This document shows, one piece after another, positions 49,989-58,480 of a stretch of 64,000 nucleotides of DNA. A program made the translations under genes and the position numbers. Position 1 is the first letter of the stretch. Each line of letters starts with the position of its first letter. The notes beneath the pieces were generated by a model that was given only the letters and a program-made list of their open reading frames with translations, was not told the origin of the DNA and did not search any database. This DNA is from Xylophilus rhododendri (lineage in GTDB: Bacteria > Pseudomonadota > Gammaproteobacteria > Burkholderiales > Burkholderiaceae_C). The stretch spans positions 4,402,001 to 4,466,000 of the forward strand of contig NZ_CP047650.1 of assembly GCF_009906855.1 (NCBI RefSeq). Reading direction: 5' to 3'.

Positions 49989-51148
49989 ATGACATTAAAT
50001 ATCCTCTTGCCACGGCCACCTGGGACGACGCCGAATATGACGCCATTCAACGGGTCGTGAAATCCGGCATGTTCACCATGGGCTCTTGCGTACAGGAGTT
50101 CGAAAAGCTGTTTGCTGACTATTCTGGTAGTCGTTATTGCGTCATGGTGAATTCAGGGTCATCCGCTAATTTGCTCATGGTGGCGGCGCTTTTCTATACC
50201 AAGACAGGACGCCTGCAGCCCGGTGATGAGGTCATTGTTCCGGCCGTTTCCTGGAGTACGACCTACTATCCTTTGCATCAGTATGGTTTGAAGCTGCGTT
50301 TCGTGGATATCGATGTCGAGACGCTGAACTATGATCTGGACCAGCTTGCGGCCGCGATTACAGATCGCACGCGCTTGATTATGGTCGTCAACTTGCTGGG
50401 AAATCCCAACGATTTTTCCCGAATTGAGCGGCTTACCCAGGGGCGCAATATTCGCATGATTGAGGATAATTGCGAATCGATGGGCGCTGAATTCAAGGGC
50501 AAAAAGGCCGGAACCTTTGGGGTGATGGGTAGTTACAGTGCCTTTTTCTCGCATCATATCTCGACGATGGAAGGCGGGATGGTTACGACTGATGACGAGG
50601 AGCTCTTCCACATAATGCTTTCCTTGCGGGCCCATGGTTGGACTCGCAATCTTCCCAAATTCAATCAGGTGACCGGCGAAAAGAGCGATGATCCGTTCAA
50701 AGAGTCATTTAGATTCGTGCTGCCCGGCTATAACCTGCGCCCGCTTGAAATGTCGGGCGCAATTGGCATTGAGCAAGTCAAGAAGCTGCCTCGGCTTATC
50801 AGCGAACGCCGGAAAAATGGCGCCTTGCTTCAAGCTGCCATGGCAAATCATCCCGATGTCATGATACAGAAGGAAATCGGCCAGAGCAGCTGGTTTGGAT
50901 TTAGCCTGGTTGTCCGCCCTGGCTCGGATCTCACGCGCGAATCCTTATTGAAGCGGCTTAATGCGGCAGGTTTCGAATGCCGACCGATTGTGGCCGGGAA
51001 TTTCGCCAAGAATGAAGTTGTTAAATATTTCGACTCCGATACCTTCGGCGAGTTGAAAAATGCCGATCACATCGACTCTCACGGTTTGTTCGTCGGAAAC
51101 CACCATTATCCCGTTCATGAAGCGGTGGCTGCATTGAAAGCCATCTGA
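49985..51148 (+). CDS. colD: GDP-4-keto-6-deoxymannose 3-dehydratase (ColD-like)
   Basis: 387-aa aspartate-aminotransferase-fold protein. The catalytic lysine position is occupied by histidine (SAFFSHHISTMEGGMVT, H190/H191). This marks the PLP-dependent 3-dehydratase ColD of colitose synthesis rather than a perosamine-type aminotransferase. [15 protein letters not shown] and VIVPAVSWSTTYYPLHQYG are the other family motifs. Length matches ColD (about 388 aa). It overlaps the upstream SDR by four bases and completes gmd-colC-colD. Unlike RfbH it shows no iron-sulfur cysteine cluster. Confidence 0.88.
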   Translation: MNDIKYPLATATWDDAEYDAIQRVVKSGMFTMGSCVQEFEKLFADYSGSRYCVMVNSGSSANLLMVAALFYTKTGRLQPGDEVIVPAVSWSTTYYPLHQYGLKLRFVDIDVETLNYDLDQLAAAITDRTRLIMVVNLLGNPNDFSRIERLTQGRNIRMIEDNCESMGAEFKGKKAGTFGVMGSYSAFFSHHISTMEGGMVTTDDEELFHIMLSLRAHGWTRNLPKFNQVTGEKSDDPFKESFRFVLPGYNLRPLEMSGAIGIEQVKKLPRLISERRKNGALLQAAMANHPDVMIQKEIGQSSWFGFSLVVRPGSDLTRESLLKRLNAAGFECRPIVAGNFAKNEVVKYFDSDTFGELKNADHIDSHGLFVGNHHYPVHEAVAALKAI

Positions 51149-51153
51149 TCAAA

Positions 51154-51775
51154 ATGTCAGCAATGCCGCCATTACTGAGCGATCGCCTGACTGTCTGTCT
51201 CTTCGCATGGAACGAGGAGCAGCGCATCCTGCGCAGTCTGGAAAATTTCCGCGGGCTATTTCGGGTGCTTGTCGTCGATAACTGCAGTACGGATAGAACC
51301 GCTGAAGTGGCGCGCGGCGCAAGCTACGAGTTGACGGTCATTTAAAATCCAGGTTTTATAGAACGCCAGAGGTGATGGACCGCGTTCTAGCGGCCTGTAA
51401 AACCGGTTGCCTGTTTATCGCTTCGCTCAGTGAGTTCATACCGCTGCCCTTGGTGAAAAATTATGCCGAAGTCGCCGATAGTGGTTCGCACGATGTAGTC
51501 CGGTCTTTTCGTGAAACCATTACTGCGAGTCTTTGCGGTGCCGTTCAGTGGGCGGCCCAAAAAGGCGCCAGCCTGGAGAGCTTCGATTTTTCAGGCGAGG
51601 TGCAGTTGATTATCAGGGGAACCTAGTGCATGATAGAGGCCGCATCTGCGTCGCAGATGCCCGGGTTTTAAGGCTCGTTGAAAATCCGAACATGCACTTC
51701 TATAAGTTCCACGACTACGACTGGTCGTACACTGAATATAAACATCGACGCTATAACGACGTGCTGGCCCGTCAG
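51154..51775 (+). pseudogene. degenerate GT2-family glycosyltransferase
   Basis: Starts as a normal GT2 (DRLTVCLFAWNEEQRILRSL, VLVVDNCSTDRTAEVA), then meets an in-frame TAA near 51343. After it, NPGFIE is in the same frame, PEVMDRVLAACKTGCLFIAS needs a one-base shift near 51365, and LRFFRRGAVDYQGNLVHDRG needs another between about 51520 and 51585. The three parts align with one continuous protein of about 210 aa ending in EYKHRRYNDVLARQ. One stop and two frameshifts in 0.6 kb indicate a decayed gene, not a single error. Confidence 0.8.
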
Positions 51776-52539
51776 ATCAACGTTTTCTCCTTATTTTTCG
51801 GTCATCGTCGCCACTTACAATGCTGAGCGCACGGTGATTCGTGCATTGAAAAGCTTGCTCGACCAAACGGAGAAGCCGGAAATCATCGTGGTGGATGGAG
51901 CATCTCGTGATAACACCGTTCCAATGATTTGGCAGCATTTTTCCGAGGCTCAGGTAAAAAATAGTATCCGAGCCGGACTCGGTAGTTTTCGACGCATGGA
52001 ACAAAGGCGTCCGCATGGCTTCCGGCAATGGTTGATTTTTATCGGTGCGGATGACTATATGCGGATACTGGCAGTCTGAAGGCGCTAAGGAATGGACTGG
52101 ACGAGGCTGAAGCCGACCTTGAGCTAGCGTATGGTCGGGTGGAGTTGGTCGACGATCAGCATCGAATCGTTGCAAGCGAAAACGGTCCTTGGTCCGAAAA
52201 TGGATCCCGCTTGCGGGTAAATATGCCGTTCACGCATACCGGTACGGCGCATAAGCGGCCCATGTTTCAAAATCGTGAATTTAGTCCGGAATTTCGTATT
52301 GCCGGTGATTACCATTTCCTATATCCGTCACTTGCGCGGCGTGACCCGCTTTTCATACCGTTGTATGTGGTTCGAATGGGCGATGGTGGGCTGTCGAACA
52401 GTCCAAAAAATCGTATACGGTTGATCAAAGAAATCAAGCGGGTGCAACGCGAAAACCACGTGCGGAATCGGCTTGGCGAGCGCGTCTACCTCATGCAAAG
52501 TTGATGTATTACCAGTTGCGCGCTGCTATCGGCGCCTGA
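51772..52539 (+). pseudogene. degenerate WcaE-like GT2 glycosyltransferase
   Basis: A second GT2 in pieces. SPYFSVIVATYNAERTVIRA and IIVVDGASRDNTV are in one frame. EPDSVVFDAWNKGVRMASGN follows a +1 slip in the A-run near 51956. WLIFIGADDYM needs a -1 near 52030, and DTGSLKALRNGLDEAEADLE to MPFTHTGTAHKRPMFQN needs another near 52064. The last 12 codons may need a fourth slip at 52500, ending at 52539. No clear start codon remains. The layout matches WcaE-like transferases of about 250 aa. Convergent with the yjbH-like gene. Confidence 0.78.
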
Positions 52540-52556
52540 GGTATGCGCTGGAGTGC

Positions 52557-55409
52557 TCAGTCTGCCGGTTGGGCTGGCCGATAATCGAACGCGCGTGGGC
52601 TGCGGGTGTTGGTGAGTCCATACAGCGTTTGCGATCTCGACAGCTTGGCTCCACCGTCGCGCAGCAGCGGCTGCCACAGAATCGTGCCGTTCGCGGACGA
52701 TGATTTCGGCAGGATCGCGTCGAAAGGAAAGCTCACGAAAATTCCTTTATCGAAACTCCCTTCGCCGAACTGCGCCGACGACACGTTGGTTTTGGTCGCG
52801 TACGCACCAATCGACACTCCATTTGCAAATCGGCGGCTGATTTCGAGTGTCGCGCCGCGGTCGCGAGCAAGGTACTGTCCCACGCTAAGGTTGACCTGTA
52901 AATCATTCCAGCCGGTTTCCCAGTAAACCGTGGCGTGCCCGGTATTGACCTCGTATTCGCGGAAATCGAAGCGTTGGTCGAAGCCGCGTTGGCGCACCCG
53001 GTTGACGTCCACTCCGAATGCAAGCGGGCTGGCGCGGCGGCGGTACATATATTCGCCTCCCAAGCCGCCGTACATCGATTCCAGCAGGCCACCGTAGGCC
53101 ATGACGAAATGGTTTTCGCCCCATTGCTCGGCGTGCGTGAGCTGCAGGTTGCTGACAGTGAAGCGCGAGGTCGTCACGTATTCGCGAACTTGGGTACGAA
53201 CGCGTGGCAGATCGCTGGGCGCGGTGTATTTGAACTTGTCGTAGTTGTCGAGCAGGCGCATGTTCACGCCCCCGGTGAGCCAGGTGTTGGACGTGACACG
53301 GTATTCGGCAGCGCCTTGAACGCCGATCTGGTACAGCAGGAAGCTGTCTGGCCCGCCCAGCGACTGCCATAGGCTGGGACTCAGTCCGCCGCGGAGGCGG
53401 CCGTTGTCGCTGGTCCACAGCATTTGGCCGTCGCGGTCCTGCACGGCGGTGGGCGCACCCAGCGGGGCATTGCTGAAAGCGATGTTGTGTTCGCTTCGCT
53501 GCGCCGGCGACAAGCCTTGGGTGTGCAATGCCACCCAATCCGCCCTACGGATGCTCTTGCCCCCCATGCGCATGCCGTACTCGCTGAATTCGATGGAAAA
53601 CCGCCGGATCGAAGCGGGCGCGTCGCGGTGTAGCACCGCCGTCATGCGATCCAGCCGGGCCTGCAGATAGGCGGCGCGGGGGAAGCTCAGGCGTACCAGC
53701 AGGGTGTCGCCGCGGCGGCTGATGGCGTCTACCGCCCAGCCGGTCTGGGCCTCGATGTCGGCGGCTGTGCGGCTCCAGGCGGGATCACCTGCCGGCATGC
53801 GGTCGGTGACTGCCGGGGTGGGCGGGTCGAGCAGCTTGGGCTGCGCAAGGGTGTCCAGTCCGCCATGGAAGGTCACGCCGAACATGGCGCGGTTGCCTCG
53901 CTCGATACCGGCGGTGAGGTCTACCGCTTCCGAATAGCGGTAGACGGCGCCGGCATTGACCGGCAGCCGTTGCTTGATGGGATTGTTGAAGGGCTCGCGC
54001 TCATAGGCGTTTCCGTCGTACTCCAGCTTGAGGATCAGCGGCTTGATGGGCGTCTGCCACTGCACGCCGCCAAACAAGCTGGTGGGGCCCCGGAAATAGG
54101 CTTTGTTGTTGGTGGTGCCTGTGGTGGTGGAACCCGGGCGCGTGTCGAACTGTTCGCTGATCAGGCCGAAGGGATTGCGCAAGTTGCCCCGCGCGCCCAG
54201 GTAGCCCCAGCCCAGGCCCAGGCTCCAGTCCAGGTCACCCGTGCGCTTGTTGGCGACGAAGTATTCGCCTGAAAACAAGCCCGTGCCACCCAGATCGCGT
54301 GCGCCGATGGCCAGCTCGGGAATCCATCTCGATTCCTTCCAAAGCCGCACCTTGGCGTCTACGCTTTTGTCCTTGTACGACTGGCTGCTGATGACCAGGC
54401 TGGGGTCGTAGAGCTGGTTGCTCACTTGCGAGTAGCGGAAGCCGCCTTCCAGCCAGTCCAGCGGCTGGAGCATCACCGTGGCCCGGGTGTAGGGCTGGAT
54501 ATGGCTGTAGGTGAAACGGGTTTCGCCGGCGGGGGCCATGCGTGCCGTCGGTGTCTGCAGCAGGCCGATTTCGCCCCAGTCGCTGGCTGTCAGCGGCAGG
54601 TCGCGCTGACGCGAGGCGGAAATGGACCGTTCGCTCTCGGGCGGAGCGCCGACGGGCCGGCCGGCACCGTCCGCGGCCAGACCCTGGGTAGCGAGGAGTT
54701 GGATCAGGTCGTCGGAAAAGCCATCCGGCAAGCCGCTGCTGCGCGCTGGCGCCCAGATCCATGCACCTGCGGCGGGCGGATTCTGCGCCTGGGCGTTCCA
54801 GGTGCCAGCGCCGTAGCGGAAAGTGCGGCCGTCGGGCTGCGCGATCCAGACGATGTCGCGCTGATCCGGGTCTTCCACGCAGGCGCGCAGGTAGTCCAGC
54901 GCCATCACGCCTGCGCGGTAGGGAACCTGGCACAGGGCGCCGTCGTCCAGTACCACCGTGGCGGTGGTGGGGCGAGGCGGTAGTTTCACGCGCTGGCCGG
55001 GCTGAAGCACCGGGTCCTGGTCCGGATTGGCTTGCAGCCAGCGGTCGTCCGGATTGCCCACCACGGCACGCCCGGTGACGGGCAGCGCACCCACCCATCG
55101 GGACAACGAGATTCCGGTGGGCGCCTTGTCAGCGCGCAAGGCGGACAGTTGCCGGGTGATCCGGTCCTTCAGTGCATGCTGGTCCGGCTTTTCCTCCGGC
55201 ACGTACCACTGCAGGCCGATGGGATAGCTGTTCTGTCCGGTCCGCTGCCGTTGCAGCCAGGCGCTCAGCCTTTCACCTGGAACGATTTCAGCCGTGTCGG
55301 TGGCAGCCAGGGCGGGCGTTGCAAGCGTTGCCGCGCAACCCAGGGCGATGGCGCAGCGGCAAGCCAGGCCCACTGCGCTGGGCGCGAAAAAGGAATGAAG
55401 CCTGGACAA
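52557..55409 (-). CDS. GfcC-YjbH fusion: exopolysaccharide outer-membrane protein
   Basis: 950 aa. Signal peptide to about residue 35. Residues about 45-255 form a GfcC (YjbG)-like two-domain module (VKLPPRPTTATVVLDDGALC, GAWIWAPARSSGLPDGFSDD). From about 270 the YjbH/GfcD outer-membrane beta-barrel family begins (SDWGEIGLLQTPTARMAPAG) and runs to the C terminus. In E. coli these are two genes, yjbG/gfcC (about 245 aa) and yjbH/gfcD (about 700 aa); the fused length equals their sum. TTG 55409 is the first start after an in-frame stop; GTG 55373 is an alternative. Confidence 0.87.
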   Translation of the reverse strand: MSRLHSFFAPSAVGLACRCAIALGCAATLATPALAATDTAEIVPGERLSAWLQRQRTGQNSYPIGLQWYVPEEKPDQHALKDRITRQLSALRADKAPTGISLSRWVGALPVTGRAVVGNPDDRWLQANPDQDPVLQPGQRVKLPPRPTTATVVLDDGALCQVPYRAGVMALDYLRACVEDPDQRDIVWIAQPDGRTFRYGAGTWNAQAQNPPAAGAWIWAPARSSGLPDGFSDDLIQLLATQGLAADGAGRPVGAPPESERSISASRQRDLPLTASDWGEIGLLQTPTARMAPAGETRFTYSHIQPYTRATVMLQPLDWLEGGFRYSQVSNQLYDPSLVISSQSYKDKSVDAKVRLWKESRWIPELAIGARDLGGTGLFSGEYFVANKRTGDLDWSLGLGWGYLGARGNLRNPFGLISEQFDTRPGSTTTGTTNNKAYFRGPTSLFGGVQWQTPIKPLILKLEYDGNAYEREPFNNPIKQRLPVNAGAVYRYSEAVDLTAGIERGNRAMFGVTFHGGLDTLAQPKLLDPPTPAVTDRMPAGDPAWSRTAADIEAQTGWAVDAISRRGDTLLVRLSFPRAAYLQARLDRMTAVLHRDAPASIRRFSIEFSEYGMRMGGKSIRRADWVALHTQGLSPAQRSEHNIAFSNAPLGAPTAVQDRDGQMLWTSDNGRLRGGLSPSLWQSLGGPDSFLLYQIGVQGAAEYRVTSNTWLTGGVNMRLLDNYDKFKYTAPSDLPRVRTQVREYVTTSRFTVSNLQLTHAEQWGENHFVMAYGGLLESMYGGLGGEYMYRRRASPLAFGVDVNRVRQRGFDQRFDFREYEVNTGHATVYWETGWNDLQVNLSVGQYLARDRGATLEISRRFANGVSIGAYATKTNVSSAQFGEGSFDKGIFVSFPFDAILPKSSSANGTILWQPLLRDGGAKLSRSQTLYGLTNTRSPRAFDYRPAQPAD

Positions 55410-55440
55410 GATCTACTCGCAAAAGCCAAGGGCGGGGCGG

Positions 55441-56112
55441 TCAGGAGGCCGTAAGGCGGGTGGGGGTGGCCGGCCAGATCTGCGTGGTGATGCAGAAGTC
55501 TGGCGACAGGCATTGTTCGGAATACACGACCCGTTCCTGCTGGCTGGACAGATCGACGGCGAAACGCGCCGCCGGCAAGCCGGAGGCCAGGCCCTGGGGC
55601 ACTGTTCGTTCCTCGAACCACTGCAAGCTTTCCGGAGCGAGGTTCTTCAGCGAGGAGGAGGCAGGCGGGGCGATCGGCGAGACCCACACCTCTTCCCGCA
55701 CGTCTGTTGCATAGCCGGGCATTACGTCCCGCAGACGCCGATAGCGGGCACCACCCGCAAGCGCACTTCGCCAGCTGGGTGCGCCGTCGAAGCGAACCGA
55801 GTGCCAGTCGGTTTTCAGGCCGCCCGTGCCGGCGATCCGGCCCTGCCACAGGCGGACGGCTTCCTTGCTGGCGCTGTACCAGACTTCGGTCCCAGGCCCG
55901 GGTGTCGCGTCGGTGTAGCCCAGCACCAGCAAGGCGACATTCTTTCCGGCAGTGACCCGTAGATAGCGGTAGGCCGGATTGAGCACGGCAGTGTCGGCAG
56001 CCGGTGGCGAGAACAGCGAACGTGCGGCCTCGATGCTGGCGCTAGTACTGGTCGAGCAAGCAGCCGATGCCAGGACGAAGCCCAGGGCCACAAGCGGGCC
56101 CGCAAATGACAA
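55441..56112 (-). CDS. YjbF/GfcB-family lipoprotein
   Basis: Exported lipoprotein (LVALGFVLASAACSTSTS, lipidated Cys in SAAC) of the gfcB/yjbF family, with PAYRYLRVTAGKNVALLVLG and GTEVWYSASKEAVRLWQGRI as recognisable segments. The frame is open from a GTG at 56172, but that start would place a 38-residue n-region over a strong hairpin. TTG 56112, just behind the hairpin, gives a normal signal peptide and 223 aa. It lies between the GfcA-like and the YjbH-like genes, matching yjbEFGH order. Confidence 0.82.
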   Translation of the reverse strand: MSFAGPLVALGFVLASAACSTSTSASIEAARSLFSPPAADTAVLNPAYRYLRVTAGKNVALLVLGYTDATPGPGTEVWYSASKEAVRLWQGRIAGTGGLKTDWHSVRFDGAPSWRSALAGGARYRRLRDVMPGYATDVREEVWVSPIAPPASSSLKNLAPESLQWFEERTVPQGLASGLPAARFAVDLSSQQERVVYSEQCLSPDFCITTQIWPATPTRLTAS

Positions 56113-56150
56113 CGGGGGCAAAGCCCGGCCTGAACCGGGTTTTGCCCCCG
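56113..56150 (-). terminator. attenuator-type hairpin between gfcA-like and gfcB-like genes
   Basis: Inverted repeat CGGGGGCAAA...TTTGCCCCCG continued inward by CCCGG...CCGGG: about 15 bp with one mismatch and a six-base loop. Downstream on the minus strand is a weak T-rich run, TTGTCATTT. It should partly terminate transcription or protect the 3' end of the upstream small gene. Confidence 0.7.
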
Positions 56151-56174
56151 CACGCGCTGGCGCGCGGTGCACTA

Positions 56175-56438
56175 TCAGCGGGTGCCGGTGGTGCCCGAGG
56201 TGCCGGTCACGGGAGTGTTGCTGTCGCCGGACGACGAAGCAGCGGCCGCAGCGACTGCAACTGCAAGTGCACCCGCGGCGACGGCACCGACGGACACGCC
56301 AGCAATGCCGGCGGTAGTGGCAGCGCCGGCACCGGCACCGGTGGTGCCACCGGTGGCAGCAGCCTGGGCATTAGCCAACAGGGGAGCGGCCACGAGACCG
56401 GCGGACAAAACAATGGCGAGCAGTTGGCTGGACTTCAT
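56175..56438 (-). CDS. small secreted Ala/Gly/Thr-rich protein (GfcA/YjbE-like)
   Basis: 87 aa with signal peptide MKSSQLLAIVLSAGLVAAPL cut near residue 24. A Thr/Gly/Ala-rich mature part follows, with one hydrophobic stretch (VGAVAAGALAVAVAAAAAS), ending GTSGTTGTR. Composition, the repeated TGTSGTTGT tail and position as first gene of a yjbEFGH/gfcABCD-like operon match YjbE/GfcA. AAGGAAG precedes the ATG. Function in exopolysaccharide secretion is unclear for the whole family. Confidence 0.75.
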   Translation of the reverse strand: MKSSQLLAIVLSAGLVAAPLLANAQAAATGGTTGAGAGAATTAGIAGVSVGAVAAGALAVAVAAAAASSSGDSNTPVTGTSGTTGTR

Positions 56439-56463
56439 GGCGCTTCCTTAAAGAATGGGGGAC

Positions 56464-56480
56464 GATAGTTTTTATCGTAA
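56464..56480. promoter_or_regulatory. short dyad upstream of the gfcA-like gene
   Basis: ACGATA-GTTTT-TATCGT, a perfect 6-bp inverted repeat about 26 bases before the gfcA-like ATG. It could be an operator or a 5'-UTR hairpin in the operon leader. A further CGATA lies nearby at about 56486. No matching regulator is identified. Confidence 0.35.
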
Positions 56481-56668
56481 CACGGCTATCGGGCAGACGC
56501 ACTGTTGGTACAAGGATACTAAACCCAACTCCTTTTAGCCACCTCCGTCATGCCATGCCGTTGCGTCATCCGTCGCATCTTCGGCGCGCCGGCCGGTAGA
56601 CTTACTTCTCCAACTGCACCACCCGAAGGCCACCAGGCACTGCAGCGGGCCTCGTCCAGAAAGATCCC

Positions 56669-57688
56669 TTGACCCCCTCCGTCCTCCTCACCGGCGGCGC
56701 CGGCTACATCGGCAGCCACACCTTCCTGGCCCTGCACGCCGCTGGTCTCAGGCCGGTCGTGCTCGACGACTTCTCCAACAGCCAGCCGGAAGTGCTGCGC
56801 CGCCTCGCTGAACTCAGCGGCGCTCCGGTCGTCTTCGAGCAGGCCAGCATCTTCGACGACGCAGCCGTGGCCCGCCTGGTCGAGCAGCACGACATCGGCG
56901 CCGTGATCCATTTCGCCGGCTTCAAGGCCGTCGGCGAAAGCGTGGCCGATCCGCTCAAGTACTACCGCAACAACATCGCCGGTTTCGCCGCGCTGCTCAC
57001 CACGCTGCAGCGCACCGCCTGCCGCAAGCTGGTTTTCTCGTCCAGCGCCACCGTCTACGGCGATCCGGCCACGGTGCCGATCACCGAATCCTTCCCGCGC
57101 CAGCACACCAATCCCTACGGTCACACCAAGCTGGTCAGCGAGGACATGCTGGCTGCGCTGGCGGCCTCCGATCCGTCCTGGCGTTTCGGCGTGCTGCGCT
57201 ACTTCAACCCGGTGGGCGCGCATCCCAGTGGCCGCATCGGCGAAAGCCCCAACGGCATTCCCAACAACCTGATGCCTTTCGTGTCTCAGGTGGCGGTGGG
57301 GCAGCGGCCTTTCCTGCAGGTGTTCGGCGACGACTACCCCACGCCGGACGGCACCGGCGTGCGTGACTACATCCATGTCTGCGACCTGGCCGAAGGCCAT
57401 GTGGCCGCGGTCAACCATCTGCTGGCCGGCCATGAGGGTTTCACCGTCAACCTGGGCACCGGCAAGGGCAGCAGCGTGCTGGATCTGGTCAAGGCTTTCG
57501 AAAAAGCCAGCGGCCGGCCGATTCCCCACCGCATCGTGGCGCGCCGGCCGGGCGACGTGGCGGCCTGTTATGCCGACCCTACGGCGGCCCGGGCGCTGCT
57601 GGGCTGGTCGGCCCGTCTCGGCCTGGAAGACATGTGCCGCGACAGCTGGCGCTGGCAGGAGGCCAATCCGCAGGGCTACGGTGCCTGA
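56669..57688 (+). CDS. galE: UDP-glucose 4-epimerase
   Basis: 339-aa extended SDR interconverting UDP-glucose and UDP-galactose, supplying UDP-Gal for the polysaccharide. SVLLTGGAGYIGSHTFLAL cofactor motif, VFSSSATVYGDP active-site strand, YGHTKLVSED (YxxxK) and the LRYFNPVGAHPSGRIGE segment are diagnostic. TTG start at 56669. Divergent from the gfc-like operon and followed nine bases later by the elyC-like gene. Confidence 0.96.
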   Translation: MTPSVLLTGGAGYIGSHTFLALHAAGLRPVVLDDFSNSQPEVLRRLAELSGAPVVFEQASIFDDAAVARLVEQHDIGAVIHFAGFKAVGESVADPLKYYRNNIAGFAALLTTLQRTACRKLVFSSSATVYGDPATVPITESFPRQHTNPYGHTKLVSEDMLAALAASDPSWRFGVLRYFNPVGAHPSGRIGESPNGIPNNLMPFVSQVAVGQRPFLQVFGDDYPTPDGTGVRDYIHVCDLAEGHVAAVNHLLAGHEGFTVNLGTGKGSSVLDLVKAFEKASGRPIPHRIVARRPGDVAACYADPTAARALLGWSARLGLEDMCRDSWRWQEANPQGYGA

Positions 57689-57697
57689 GCCGGGCGC

Positions 57698-58480
57698 ATG
57701 TTCTTCGTCGTCTCCAAGCTGCTGAGCGCGCTCACCCAGCCGCTTTCCTGGGTGTTCCTGCTGATGCTGGCCGGTCTGTGGCGCGGCCGGCGGCAGGCCG
57801 CGCGCGGCCGCGCCATGCTGTGGACGGGCCTGCTGCTGATCCTGCTGCTGGGCTGGCTGCCCCTGCCGGATCTGCTGCTGCGTCGCCTGGAGCAGGCCCA
57901 GCCGGTGCCTGCCGCGCCGGGTGATCCGCAGTGGGCTGCCTATGCCGGCGTGGTCGTGCTCGGCGGCGCTTTGGAGAACGCGTATGTGCGCGATGGCAAC
58001 GGCCAGGTGGCGCTCAACGGAGCCGCCGAACGCATGACCATGGCGATCGCGCTGGCCCGCGCGCATCCGCGGCTCAAGATCGTGTTCACCGGCGGCGACG
58101 GCACCTTGCTGCGGCAGACCGAGTCCGAGGCGGCTCAGGCGCGCCAGTATTTCCGGGAGATGGGGCTGGCCGACGGGCAGGTGCTGTTCGAATCAGCCTC
58201 GCGCACCACTTACGAGAACGCGCTTTATTCGGCGCAGCTGCCTGGCATGGACATTCACCGGCCCTGGCTCCTGCTGACCTCGGGCTGGCATATGCCGCGT
58301 TCGCTGGCGACGTTTCGCAAGCTGGGATGGACGGTCACGCCCTACGCGGTCGATTACCTGGCCGGAAGATCCACGCCCTGGACGCAGTACGCCATGGTGA
58401 AGTCGCTTTCGCACTGGCAGATCGCCGTGCACGAGACCATCGGGCTGTGGGCCTACGGCCTCTCCGGCCAGGCTCAGTGA
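57698..58480 (+). CDS. ElyC/YdcF-family (DUF218) envelope protein
   Basis: 260 aa. Two N-terminal membrane helices (FFVVSKLLSALTQPLSWVFL and MLWTGLLLILLLGWLP), then a DUF218 domain with VVVLGGAL, KIVFTGGDGTLL, SRTTYENALY and LLLTSGWHMPRSLATFRK. This is the ElyC (YcbC) layout. In E. coli ElyC affects peptidoglycan and the shared undecaprenyl carrier, so placement beside polysaccharide genes is sensible. The exact reaction is unknown. Its end overlaps the next, opposite gene by seven bases. Confidence 0.88.
   Translation: MFFVVSKLLSALTQPLSWVFLLMLAGLWRGRRQAARGRAMLWTGLLLILLLGWLPLPDLLLRRLEQAQPVPAAPGDPQWAAYAGVVVLGGALENAYVRDGNGQVALNGAAERMTMAIALARAHPRLKIVFTGGDGTLLRQTESEAAQARQYFREMGLADGQVLFESASRTTYENALYSAQLPGMDIHRPWLLLTSGWHMPRSLATFRKLGWTVTPYAVDYLAGRSTPWTQYAMVKSLSHWQIAVHETIGLWAYGLSGQAQ

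Noticed and set aside
49985..51148. Perosamine synthase or another sugar aminotransferase
   Set aside because: Overall fold and length fit, but the PLP lysine is replaced by His, as in ColD-type 3-dehydratases.
51154..52539. Several separate small genes in the region after colD
   Set aside because: The pieces line up as consecutive parts of two GT2 proteins in shifting frames, so they are remnants of two genes, not independent small genes.
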